Assembly: GCA_041485845.1 (NCBI GenBank)
Contig: JBGPKH010000053.1
Span: 1 to 24,316, forward strand
Direction: 5' to 3'
DNA length: 24,316 bases
DNA from: OMOG01 sp041485845
Lineage (GTDB): Bacteria; Acidobacteriota; Terriglobia; Bryobacterales; Bryobacteraceae
The notes beneath the pieces were generated by a model. The model had not been told where the DNA came from and ran no database searches. It saw nothing but the letters and a program-made list of their open reading frames with translations. The position numbers and the translations under genes are program-made. Shown here in pieces: positions 14,087 to 23,400 of this stretch. How positions within the stretch are numbered: position 1 is the stretch's first letter; each line of letters opens with the position of its first letter.

Positions 14087-16016
14087 ATGTTTTCCAAAGG
14101 GGCGCCGCTTCCACCGCGGAGCCTGGTCGCATTAATCATCGCCATCACTGTGGTCCCGCTGGCAACTCTCTTGTGGCTCGGGTGGCGGCTGCTCGATCAG
14201 GACCGCCTGCTCGAAGGGCAGCAGGTGCAGGAGCGCCTGGAGCGTGCCGCGGACCTGGCCGCCGCTGCCCTTCAGCGCGCGATCTCATCCTCCGAGCAGC
14301 GCCTGGCAGCCGGCGGCGGGCACTGGCCCGAAGGGTCGGTCACCCTCACGCTCCGCGAAGGCCGCGTGGATGCGTACCCCCCAGACCGCGTCGCCTGGTT
14401 GCCGGTGGTCCCGGCGCTTCGGGAAGCACCGGCCGCGGCGTTCGCGCGCGGCGAAGAACTCGAGTTCCGCCGGCACGACCGCCCAGGGGCGATCCAGATA
14501 TTCCGGGAGCTTGCGAAATCCGCCGACCCCGCGCTGCGCGCCGGAGCGCTGCTGCGTCTCGCGCGGAATCTGAAGAGCGATGGCCGCATGGAAGAAGCGC
14601 TCGCCACGTACACCCAGTTGTCCGCTCTGGAGGGTGTTTCGGCCGGCTCCGGGCCCGCCGGCCTGGTGGCCCGATATGCGCGCTGCCAGCTTCTGGAAGA
14701 GAGCCGTCGCGCGCCGGACCTGCGCCTGGAAGCGGAGCGCCTCGCCGCCGATCTGCACAACGCCCGCTGGCCCCTCACCGCTCCGATGTATTGGCTCTAT
14801 TCCCAAGACGCCGCGAAATGGACGGGAGAGGCGTCACACGCACCACTTCCGGCGGAGATCTTCGCCGATGCCGCGGCCGCGCTCTGGATGAAGTGGAACC
14901 GCATGCCAAGCTCCGGCCGCGAGACGATGCGCATCGGCGGCCAGACGCTCGCCGTGATCTGGCAGACCGCGGCCGGCTCGCTCCGCATCCTGGTCGCAGC
15001 ACCGCCATTTGTGGAATCGCAGTGGCTCCGGGCGGCCGCTCCCGTGGCCGCACAGCAGCGCATCCTGCTGGGTCTCCGCGATTCCGAGGGCGAGGCCGTT
15101 TTTGGGAATTTCGCGAGCGGCGCCGTCCGCCGGGCCATCCGCGGCGCCGCCGATACCGGGCTACCCTGGAGCATCGTTGCCGTCGCCGCGAACCCCGCGG
15201 TCCAGGATCGCGAGTTCGCACTGCGCCGGCGGCTGCTCATCGCCGGTTTCGTGCTGCTGGTGTCCATGGCCCTCGTGGCCAGCTACTTCATCTTCCGCGC
15301 AGTCAGCCGCGAATTGGCCGTCGCGCGGCTGCAGTCCGATTTTGTGGCCGCCGTCTCGCACGAGTTTCGCACGCCGCTTACCGCGCTGCGGCAGTTCACC
15401 GACATGTTGCGCGACCACGGCAGCCTGAGCGACGAGCGCCGCCAAGTCTGCTACGAAGCTCAATCGCGCGCCACCGACCGCCTCACGCGGCTGGTCGAGT
15501 CGCTGCTCGATTTTGGCCGCATGGAGGCGGGCGCGCGGCTGTACCGCTTCGAACGGCGCGATTGCACGGAGGTGGTCGAGCGCGCCGTGGACGACTTCCG
15601 CGGCCAGGTTCAGGCGGCCGGATGCGCCATCGAGTTTCACGGCAACGGCTCGGCGGAGGTAGACATAGACAGCGAGGCGCTTTCGCGCGCCATCTGGAAT
15701 CTGCTCGAGAATGCCGTCAAATACTCGCCGGACCGCCCCAGCGTCGAGGTCGGCGTTCACCGCCAGCGTCCGGATTGCCGTGCGCGACCACGGCATCGGG
15801 ATACCGCCTCACGAGCAGGCCGCCATCTTTGCCCGCTTCCGCCGCGGCGAGCAGGCGCGGAAGCTGGGGATCCAAGGAACCGGGATCGGACTGGCGATGG
15901 TCGACCAGATTGTGAAAGCGCACCAGGGCCGCGTGGAAGTGGAAAGCCAGCCCGGCCAGGGCAGCACGTTTACCATCGTGCTTCCGGTCAAGGAGGGCCC
16001 ATGCCGCGCATCCTGA
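14087..16016 (+). pseudogene. Frameshifted sensor histidine kinase (cassette B)
   Basis: This is a relative of the kinase at 6704. It has an N-terminal membrane helix (residues 12-37), a periplasmic region with a TPR-like stretch (AIQIFRELAKSADPALRAGA), a second helix (RRLLIAGFVLLVSMALVASY), the H box SAVSHEFRTPLT-like AAVSHEFRTPLTAL (His425) and the N box WNLLENAVKYSPD. At about 15758 one extra C shifts the frame. The G1 box (DHGIGIP) and G2 box (GTGIGLAMV) continue in the next frame to a TGA at 16014-16016. In the original frame no stop occurs, and translation runs through nonsense into the response regulator, giving a fused open frame to 16675. Without the ATP-binding boxes this protein could not act as a kinase. 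A sequencing error is the main alternative. Confidence 0.8.
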
Positions 16017-16675
16017 TCGTCGAAGACGAGCCCGACATCGCACTCGGTCTCCAGCTCGATCTCCGCGACGAGGGATACGAAGTAGAGGTCGTCGGCGATG
16101 GCGAGGCGGCCGGCCGCCGCGGCCGCGAGCCCGGCTGGGATCTCATCCTGCTGGACATCATGCTGCCGCGGAAGGACGGCTTCGAGGTCTGCCGCGAGCT
16201 GCGCCGGGCTAAGGTCCGCACACCCATACTGATGTTGACAGCCAAGGCCCAGGAAGCCGAGAAGGTGATGGGGCTCGATCACGGCGCCGACGATTACGTA
16301 ACCAAGCCCTTCAGCCCGCGCGAGCTGCGCGCCCGCATCCGCGCGCTGCTGCGCCGCTCCGCCCCCGACGCCGAACCCGTGCGCCGCATCGGCGATTGCG
16401 AGATCGATTTCGCGCGCGCCGAGCTGCGCCGCGCCGGCGGCCGCACCGACCTCACCGCCATCGAGCTCAAGATGCTCGAAGTCTTTCTTCAGAACCTGGG
16501 CCGCGTGGTCACCCGGGCGCAGATCATCGACCAGGTCTGGGGCGCCGAGGTCTTCGTCACCGACCGTGTAGTCGATACCCACGTGGTCAAGCTGCGCCGC
16601 AAGATGCAGCCCGATCCAGCCCAGCCCCGCCACATCGTCAGCGTCCGCGGTCTTGGCTACCGTTTCGAAGCATGA
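16001..16675 (+). CDS. OmpR-family response regulator (cassette B)
   Basis: The 224-residue product has a receiver domain (Glu8, Asp9, Asp52 in LLDIMLP, Thr80, Lys102 in TKPF). A winged helix follows, with TAIELKMLEVFLQNLGRVVT, the recognition-helix region DRVVDTHVVKLRRKMQ and VSVRGLGYRF. The ATG has an AAGGAGG four bases upstream and overlaps the end of the unshifted kinase frame by 16 bases, so the regulator can be made separately even though the frameshifted kinase frame also runs into it. It is roughly 60 percent identical by eye to the first regulator. Its DNA-contacting helix differs, in line with different repeats in front of the cassette B genes. Confidence 0.93.
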   Translation: MPRILIVEDEPDIALGLQLDLRDEGYEVEVVGDGEAAGRRGREPGWDLILLDIMLPRKDGFEVCRELRRAKVRTPILMLTAKAQEAEKVMGLDHGADDYVTKPFSPRELRARIRALLRRSAPDAEPVRRIGDCEIDFARAELRRAGGRTDLTAIELKMLEVFLQNLGRVVTRAQIIDQVWGAEVFVTDRVVDTHVVKLRRKMQPDPAQPRHIVSVRGLGYRFEA

Positions 16676-16681
16676 AAACAA

Positions 16682-16703
16682 CACACAAACCTCACCAATC
16701 CCG
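16682..16703 (+). promoter_or_regulatory. Predicted response-regulator box, cassette B PD40 promoter
   Basis: Units CACACAAACCT and CACCAATCCCG follow with an 11-base period and end exactly 51 bases before the PD40 start, the same distance as for the CTGACGG repeats of cassette A. A -10-like TAGATT (16728-16733) lies 24 bases downstream of the repeats. Confidence 0.5.
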
Positions 16704-16754
16704 CGAACCCCTGTCACGATGGCCCGGTAGATTGCCATCATGGAGGCAACTTAC

Positions 16755-18794
16755 ATGCGAAGAGTAGGATCGGGAATCGTTCTTGCCGGCATGCTGCTGG
16801 CCGGCGCCATGGCGCAACAGCGGCAGCAGCCGGAAATCGACTTACAGGCGGCGATCCGCAAGGAGAACGTGGACGGCGACCTGAACGGCGCCATCAAGCA
16901 GTACGCCGCCATCGTTGCCAAATACAAAAGCGATCGCGCCGTGTCAGCGATGGCGTTGGTCCACATGGCGGACTGCTACCAGAAAATGGGCGACGCAGAA
17001 TCGCGGAAGATCTACGAGCAAGTGGTGAAGGAGTACGCAGACCAGAACGAAGCGGCGACGTTGGCACGGGCGCGGCTAGGTTCAGAACGGCCAGCACGCG
17101 CGAGCGGCGTCATAACGCGGCAAATCTGGACCGGGCCATTGGTAGACACACAAGGATCGGTTTCGCGCGATGGACGATACCTTTCGTTTGCCAATCACCA
17201 GACTTGCGACCTCGCCGTGCGTGACCTCGTCTCCGGGACAGACCGGCGCCTCACCAGCAATCCGCCAAGATCGTTAGAGTACGCGCAGGAGTCGGTCTTT
17301 TCGCCCGATGCCAGGCAGGTGGCCTACTCCTGGTTCAACAAGGATTTCCGCTACGAACTGCGTGTTGTCGAGGCGAGCGGCAATACCCTCGCCAGCCCCC
17401 ACACCCTATACAGCAACGAGGATATCAATTGGATTGGAGCATATGACTGGTCTCCGGATGGGAAGTGGATCGCCGTCCAGATCCAGCGGAAGGATCGGAC
17501 AGCACAGATCGGCCTGGTTTCTCCCACCAGCGGTTCGCTTCGCGTTCTAAAATCTGTGGAATGGCGCGGTTCCACTAAGATGTTCTTCTCGCCGGACGGC
17601 AGATATCTGGCTTTCGATCTTCCATCCAGCGAGGCTTTCGATCAACGCGATGTTTTTGTGCTGGCCGTCGACGGCAGCCGGGAAATCCCTGCTGTGCTGG
17701 AACCCGCCAACGACACAGTAATGGGCTGGACACCCGACGGGAAGCACTTGCTCTTCGGCAGCGACCGGGCAGGCTCGAACAGTTTGTGGGCAGTATCCTT
17801 CCGGGACGGCAACATCCAGCCGGGCCCCAGGTTGATCAAAACCGAAATCGGGAACCCCGCGGCCATAGGCGTGACGCCCTCCGGAAGTCTCTATTTCGGA
17901 ATGAGAACCGGCGGGAATGATATTCTCGTGGCGCCCATCGATTTCAGTTCGGACAAAACCACCGCGCCGCAGACGCCGGCAGTGCCTCAATTCGTTGGCG
18001 ACAATCGCAATCCGGACTGTTCGCCGGACGGGCGATTCCTCGCTTACAATTCGTTCCGCCGCGGGGCGGGAGGGCACTTCAACGTCCTGGTAATTCGCTC
18101 TCTCGAAACAGGGCAGAGTCGTGAGTTGCGCCCCAAGCTGTTGCGCTTCAGTTTCCTCAGTTGGGCGCCCGATGCACGCTCCTTTGTAGTTCAAGGAACG
18201 GACTTCAAAGGCCGGCAGGGGATCTATGGCCTGGACGCGCAGAACGGGAACGTCGAGTATGTTACCGAGGGCGGCTTTCCGCAATGGTCAGCGGACGGGA
18301 AGAAGATCTACTTTCTGCGGAACGTGCAGCGTGAGCAAATCATCCTTGAGCGCGACGTGACGTCCGGCGAAGAGCGCGAACTCCTGCGTGGCGAAGAAAG
18401 GTGGCTGCGCGTTTCCCCGGACGGCCGGAATGTAGTTGGCCACAGCTTAAACCAAACGGTTTTGCTGACCGTTCCGCTAGCCGGAGGCACGCCTCGAGAA
18501 TTACTACGAGTCAAAGAGTCAGAGAGGATTAGTAATTTAGACGTCGCGTGGACTCCGGACGGTCGCTCAGATGTATTCCGGAAGATCCTTCCTAATAACT
18601 CCCGCGAAAGCGAGCTTTGGTTAGCACCCCTGTCCGGCGGTCAGCCTCGCAGAATCGAGCTGGGTGTCGCGGATGTGGGGATGCCTGCCATTCATCCCAA
18701 TGGCAAGCAGATCGCAGTAATGATTCACAACCCGTCGCACGAAGAGCTCTGGGTGATGGAGAACTTCCTGACCACTTTGACCGCGAGCCAATAA
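16755..18794 (+). CDS. Secreted TPR/PD40 beta-propeller protein (cassette B)
   Basis: The 679-residue product has a signal peptide (MRRVGSGIVLAGMLLAGAMA, then QQ). Its helical segment is nearly the same as that of the first copy (LNGAIKQYAAIVAKYKSDRA, MADCYQKMGDAESRKIYEQV). Blade motifs follow, such as VSRDGRYLSFA, FSPDARQVAYS, WSPDGKWIAVQ, FSPDGRYLAFD, WTPDGKHLLFG, CSPDGRFLAYN, WSADGKKIYFL and IHPNGKQIAVM. An ATG 15 bases upstream lies just before the GGAGG (16742-16746), so the second ATG is the likely start. The TAA overlaps the ATG of the diheme protein (TAATG), which implies tight coupling. The helical part is much better conserved between the copies than the blades, so the blades may bind different partners. 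Confidence 0.9.
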   Translation: MRRVGSGIVLAGMLLAGAMAQQRQQPEIDLQAAIRKENVDGDLNGAIKQYAAIVAKYKSDRAVSAMALVHMADCYQKMGDAESRKIYEQVVKEYADQNEAATLARARLGSERPARASGVITRQIWTGPLVDTQGSVSRDGRYLSFANHQTCDLAVRDLVSGTDRRLTSNPPRSLEYAQESVFSPDARQVAYSWFNKDFRYELRVVEASGNTLASPHTLYSNEDINWIGAYDWSPDGKWIAVQIQRKDRTAQIGLVSPTSGSLRVLKSVEWRGSTKMFFSPDGRYLAFDLPSSEAFDQRDVFVLAVDGSREIPAVLEPANDTVMGWTPDGKHLLFGSDRAGSNSLWAVSFRDGNIQPGPRLIKTEIGNPAAIGVTPSGSLYFGMRTGGNDILVAPIDFSSDKTTAPQTPAVPQFVGDNRNPDCSPDGRFLAYNSFRRGAGGHFNVLVIRSLETGQSRELRPKLLRFSFLSWAPDARSFVVQGTDFKGRQGIYGLDAQNGNVEYVTEGGFPQWSADGKKIYFLRNVQREQIILERDVTSGEERELLRGEERWLRVSPDGRNVVGHSLNQTVLLTVPLAGGTPRELLRVKESERISNLDVAWTPDGRSDVFRKILPNNSRESELWLAPLSGGQPRRIELGVADVGMPAIHPNGKQIAVMIHNPSHEELWVMENFLTTLTASQ

Positions 18795-19669
18795 TGCTCC
18801 TTCTTCTGGCCGCGGCAGTGACGATTCCTCTGGGACTGGACCTCTATATGCCGATCCCGGGGGACAATCCGCTTACCGCCGAAAAGATCGAACTGGGGCG
18901 GCGGTTGTTCTTCGACCGCCGCCTCTCCCGCGATAACTCGGTCGCCTGTTCGTCGTGCCATGATCCGGAGCGGGCGTTCTCCGACGGGCGGCCAGTCGCG
19001 GTCGGCGTGTTCGATCGCAAGGGACGCCGCAATTCTCCCGCGCTCATCAACCGCGGCTACGGGCGCTCGTTCTTCTGGGATGGGCGCGTGGCAACTCTGG
19101 AAGAGCAAGTCCTCAAGCCTATCCAGGACGCCAATGAAATGGATCTGACCCTTCCGGAAGCCGCCGCTCGCGTAGGATTGCCGGCGGAGGAGATCTCCCG
19201 CGCACTGGCCAGCTTCGTCCGCTCGATTCTTTCCGGAGGCTCTCCCTTCGACCGTTTCATCGACGGCGACCGAGCCGCGCTCTCCGCTGAGCAGCAGGCG
19301 GGCCTCGCAATCTTCCGCGGAAAGGGCAACTGCGTCGCCTGTCACGTCGGCCCAAACTTCAGCGACGAGCGTCTGCATAACACCGGCGTCGCCTGGCGCG
19401 ACGGCCGTCTTCAAGACACGGGCGCCGGCGCCGGCAACTTCAAAACGCCCACCCTCCGCGAGGTCGCCCGCGGCGCGCCCTACATGCACGACGGCAGCCT
19501 CGCCACCCTCGAAGAGGTAATTGAGTATTACGATCGCGGCGGCAATCGAAATCCCGGCCTCGACCCCGAGATTCACGCCCTCCATCTCTCTCCCGCCGAG
19601 AAGCAGGAGATTGTCGCGTTTCTGCGGAGCTTCAGTGGCACGGTCTACGGCGCGCCGCCAGGCGGCTAG
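18794..19669 (+). CDS. MauG-like diheme cytochrome c peroxidase (cassette B, intact)
   Basis: The 291-residue product belongs to the CCP/MauG diheme family, which uses a peroxidase-type heme and an electron-transfer heme to reduce peroxide or to oxidise a partner protein in the periplasm. It starts with a short hydrophobic leader (MLLLLAAAVTIPLGLDLYMP). Heme site 1 is CSSCH (52-56) and heme site 2 is CVACH (180-184). The conserved FFWDGR with Trp95 lies between them, and the C-terminal part has NFKTPTLREV and PYMHDGSLATLEEVIEYYDR. The start overlaps the PD40 stop by one base. It is much closer to its broken copy at 11583 (about 80 percent by eye) than the other cassette genes are to theirs. 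Confidence 0.93.
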   Translation: MLLLLAAAVTIPLGLDLYMPIPGDNPLTAEKIELGRRLFFDRRLSRDNSVACSSCHDPERAFSDGRPVAVGVFDRKGRRNSPALINRGYGRSFFWDGRVATLEEQVLKPIQDANEMDLTLPEAAARVGLPAEEISRALASFVRSILSGGSPFDRFIDGDRAALSAEQQAGLAIFRGKGNCVACHVGPNFSDERLHNTGVAWRDGRLQDTGAGAGNFKTPTLREVARGAPYMHDGSLATLEEVIEYYDRGGNRNPGLDPEIHALHLSPAEKQEIVAFLRSFSGTVYGAPPGG

Positions 19670-19724
19670 GGCTGGGCTGCAAACTCTCCCCATACCACTG
19701 GTAAGATTGCAGGTGGATGCCCAT

Positions 19725-20015
19725 ATGACCTTGCAGGAGTTGCGAACGACGCGCCGCATGGAGATCCTCCAATTAGCTGCTAAGCGGGGCGCCAGTAATG
19801 TACGGGTCTTCGGCTCGGTTGCTCGAGGCGAGAGCGACGAAAAAAGCGACGTCGATTTTCTCGTTGACTTGGAGCCGGGACGAACACTCTTCGACCTCAG
19901 CGGTTTGCTGCTCGATTTGGAGAGAGTCCTCGAAGCTTCTGTGGACGTCGTTACAGAGCGCGGACTACGCCCACGCGTCCGCGCCCGTGTGCTCGCGGAA
20001 GCAGTCAAGTTGTGA
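19725..20015 (+). CDS. mntA: MntA-type nucleotidyltransferase antitoxin
   Basis: The 96-residue product is a minimal nucleotidyltransferase. The active-site pattern is FGSVARGESDEKSDVDFLVD, with the G-S-x-A-R-G at 30-35 and the two catalytic Asp in SDVD (41-44). In the known MntA/HepT pairs this enzyme AMPylates the HepT toxin and silences it. AGGTGGA lies before the ATG. The last four bases overlap the GTG of the HEPN gene (GTGA), so the pair is co-translated. The open frame upstream belongs to the shadow of the peroxidase gene. Confidence 0.88.
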   Translation: MTLQELRTTRRMEILQLAAKRGASNVRVFGSVARGESDEKSDVDFLVDLEPGRTLFDLSGLLLDLERVLEASVDVVTERGLRPRVRARVLAEAVKL

Positions 20016-20347
20016 GGGACGATCGCGAACGCCTCCTGGATATCCTGGAGGCGATCGAGCGGATTGAGCGGCACACTAACCAGGGACGTTCGGCATTCTC
20101 CGACGAACTGGTGCAAACCTGGGTGGTGCACCACCTCATGATTATCGGAGAGGCTTGCCGCGCACTATCCACAGTCTTCAGGGCGGCGCATCCCTTGGAA
20201 GAGTGGGCCTTGGCAGCGGGACTTCGAAATGTGATTGTTCATGAGTATTTCGGGGTCGATGTCGATGTCGTATGGGGTGTAGTCGAGCGTGACCTTCCGA
20301 ACCTGAAGGCAAGTGTACATGAAATCCTGGGGGAAGCCCTCCCATGA
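20012..20347 (+). CDS. hepT: HepT-type HEPN toxin (DUF86 family)
   Basis: The 111-residue helical protein has the HEPN ribonuclease motif R-x4-H-x-Y as RNVIVHEY (Arg72, His77, Tyr79). It also has the typical opening (RDDRERLLDILEAIERIERH) and middle (VHHLMIIGEACRALS) of the DUF86/HepT family. The known members are RNases kept inactive by AMPylation of a Tyr next to this motif. The GTG start overlaps the MntA stop. All the motif residues are present, so it looks active. It converges on the receptor gene, with about 145 bases between. Confidence 0.9.
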   Translation: MRDDRERLLDILEAIERIERHTNQGRSAFSDELVQTWVVHHLMIIGEACRALSTVFRAAHPLEEWALAAGLRNVIVHEYFGVDVDVVWGVVERDLPNLKASVHEILGEALP

Positions 20348-20418
20348 CTAAGCCCGCCAAACGCGCCCCCCACGTTTGAGTGCCGGTGCTCCGGCCTCGG
20401 TGAAGAAGTCTTAAAGTC

Positions 20419-20478
20419 TTACCCTTCGGCAGCCACGGCTTTCCGGAGGGAATCCGGAATCTCGACGGTGGTCTTCAC
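20419..20478 (-). pseudogene. VapB-like antitoxin remnant
   Basis: Just after the receptor gene on the minus strand, a GTG opens 19 codons reading VKTTVEIPDSLRKAVAAEG, then TAA. The form K-T-T-V-E-I-P-D-x-L is the usual start of VapB-type antitoxins, which are normally 65-85 residues long. GGGGAA lies directly before the GTG. Only the N-terminal strand is left and no VapC toxin follows, so I read it as a relic. Confidence 0.45.
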
Positions 20479-20491
20479 TTCCCCATCTTCT

Positions 20492-23400
20492 TCAAAAGTT
20501 GATCCGCGCGCCCAGCACGATCAGCCGGTTCCCTGAGGCGCTGGTAATCTGGCCGAACGTGGTGCTATCGATATTGGTGTTCGGCGAGCCCCACTGGGGC
20601 GTATTGGTCGGGTTGATGAAGTCGGCGCGGAATTCCAGTCCCAGCCCTCCTTCCCTGATCGTGACGCGCTTGATAATGTCGGCGTTCAGAGAAAACGTCC
20701 CCGGACCGCGCAACAGGTTTACCTGAACTCCGCCGTTCGAGCCCAGAACCGGATTGCCGATAATGATCTTCCCGGAGGCGTCCGCAATCGCGAGCTGCGT
20801 GGCCGAGGATTGCAGGTTTGCCGGGAGGTTCTGGCGGATCGGATCCGGCACCTGAGTCCAGCCCTGGAAATACACCACGTTGTTGCCGGACTTGGCGACT
20901 TCTCCGAACGATTTGGGAATCGCCCCGTACGCCATGGGCGTCACGCTGACGGTGTTAAACACCGTTCCGAAGGAATCCGAAAGGTTGAGCGGCGATCCCG
21001 CGAACTTGCTGAAGATGGCGCCGATCTCCCACTTCTCCACCAGGCGCTTGATGAACCCGTGCCCGCCGTTGAGCCACTTCCGCCCGGGACCGAACGGGAG
21101 TTCCCACGTCCCGCTGTTGCGGAAAATGTGGGGGTTGTCGAAGCTCAGCGGGTGCTTGTCCAGGCTGCGATTGCGCGAGGTGATGTAGCTCGACACCAGG
21201 CTCTGGCTGCTGCCGTCTTCCTCACCCAAGGTCTTGCTGAAGACGTAGCTGCCTTGGTAGCTGAAGCCGTTGGCGAACCGCCGCGTCACCTCCACCTGCA
21301 GCGAGTTGTAGGTGGAGTTGGCGTAATTGCCGATCAGTTCCGCGGTCAGATATTGCGGGCTGGCGGTCACGAAATTCGGCGGCACGCCGGCGTTGGTCAA
21401 CAGGCCGCCGTGCACGCCCGTGAAAAAGACGTTGCTGTTGATGAGCTGCCCGAACCCGCCGGCGTCGTTGTTGATCAGGAACGTGTTCAAGGTGCTGATG
21501 TTCCGCACGGCATCCGAGCCGCGCACGGTGGTGCCGTTGACCACGCCGAGACCGGGAACATTCAGGCCCTTGAAGATCCCGTCCAGCAGCGGCGCGTTCC
21601 CGCCCGCCATGGTGGTGCGGAAGGCGTCCAGGATCCCATTCTCAATCGTGTTGACCTCGTTGACGTTGGTGCCGCGGATGAGCCGCGTTCCCTTCGAGCC
21701 CACGTACCGGACGTCCAGCAGAACGCCCTTGAAAAGCTGCCGGCCGATCGACACGTTCCAGTTCTGCACGTACGGCGTACGCAGGCTGTTGTCGTAAACA
21801 TTGATTCTTTGCGTGCGGTCGGTAAGCGGCACCACCGAGAGTGGCTTGCCTTGCGGCGCCAGCGGCACCAGCGGCGTGGGCTGATTCACCAGGTTGACGT
21901 AATTGGCCGAGGTGAAGGTGTCCGCCTCGGTAAGACCCGCTTGCCCAAACCCGTTGGTGTCGTCCAGCAGCACAAACCCTTCCCGCTCGTAACCCCAGCC
22001 GTACCCCATCCGAAACACCGTCTTGTCTTTGCCGAACCAGGGCAGCGACCAGGACAAACCCACGGCCGGCGCAAAATTGTTCCAGTCCCTGTGGTAAGGC
22101 TGCACGTCCGGATTCGGCGAGTTCCGGCCGATCAACTGCAACTGGGTCATCGCGCCGCCCGTGGCGTAGGGGTTGAACATCGCCCCGAACGTGTTCCCGG
22201 AAATACCGAAAACCGAACCCGAGCCACCCGCCAGGGCCGTAAGCCTGCCGTTGGCTTCGTACGGAATGCCGTAATATTCCCAGCGGACGCCCAGGTGCAG
22301 CGTCAGGTTCTTCGCCACCTTGTAATCGTCCTTGGCATACCAGGCCACTTCCCGCTGCCGCCACGTGCGCTGCACGAATTCTCCGTTCAGGTAGGACGGA
22401 TTGGCCCCTCCCGGCGAGTTGAAAGTCTGGCTGACGCTGTTGACGGTTCCCGCCAGCAGCGACAACAGGCTCCGCGCGTTGGTGAGGTTCTGTCCGATGC
22501 CTTGAATCGCCGTGGCATCGAAGTTGGTGAACGCGGCATTGCCGTTGCCGATGGCGATGCGCGGCATCACCGAGAAGGACACGTAGCCGTTCCCCGACGG
22601 AAACCGTCCTTCGATGCCCGCCTTGAGGGCGTGCGCGCCCCGCAGCCAGGAGAGGTTCTCCGAGTACTGATAGATCGGCGATTTGCGCGCCTGCGGATCG
22701 TTACTCGTCGGAATCGGCGTGGTCACCAGCGGGAGAGTGAACAGAAATGGCTGGTTCCCGACCTTCGGCAGGATGCCGGTTCCCGACGCGTCCGCTTCCC
22801 ACGGAGCGATGAACCGCGCGAAATACCGCGCCATACCAAGCCGCAATTCGTTCAGCAGGTTCGATCGCAACGAGGACGTGAGCGCCAGCGACAGGGAATG
22901 CGAAGTGCCGGTGTACGGGCTGGCCGGGGACGTGGGCACTGGTGGCGAAAGGAAGCCTCCGATCGGAAGCGTCTCCTGGTCGCGATTGTAGCTCCCCGAC
23001 ACGCGGTGTGCCGCGCTGAAGTTGTGGTCGATGCGAAAGTCTATCGAGTATTGGTCGTCCGGGTTGGGACGCTGCCACTGAAAACCGGCGGTGTTCAATC
23101 CGTCTCCCGTCCGGAAGTAGTTGGGCGAGGGCAGCACCGATATGTACTTGGCGATGGCGCCGCTCGGGTCCGCCACCGGGCGCAGCGGATCGCGGCCGAA
23201 GATATTGATCGATTGCAGCGGACCCGTCGCGCCCGCGGGCGTCACCGGGTTGCCTGCCAGGTCAACTACAGGGACGTTGCTGTTGGCGTTCCCGTTCTGC
23301 ACGCCCGGGAAGAAACGGAAGGTTCCGTTCCGCGCCGCATCCGTGAGCGTGGTCGCCGTCACCACCGAGCTCTGGCGGATCAACTGCGATTCGAACAGCA

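Noticed and set aside
15740..15765. Programmed frameshift in kinase B
   Set aside because: No slippery heptamer, stop-codon pause site or obvious downstream structure was seen. A mutation or read error is simpler.
14074..15915. A 613-codon plus-strand frame inside kinase B
   Set aside because: Its product is dominated by Arg, Ala and Pro and it merely shadows the kinase in another frame. The kinase motifs lie in the other frames.
18725..20134. A 469-codon minus-strand frame over the intact diheme gene and mntA
   Set aside because: It spans two clearly coding plus-strand genes and has no recognisable domain.
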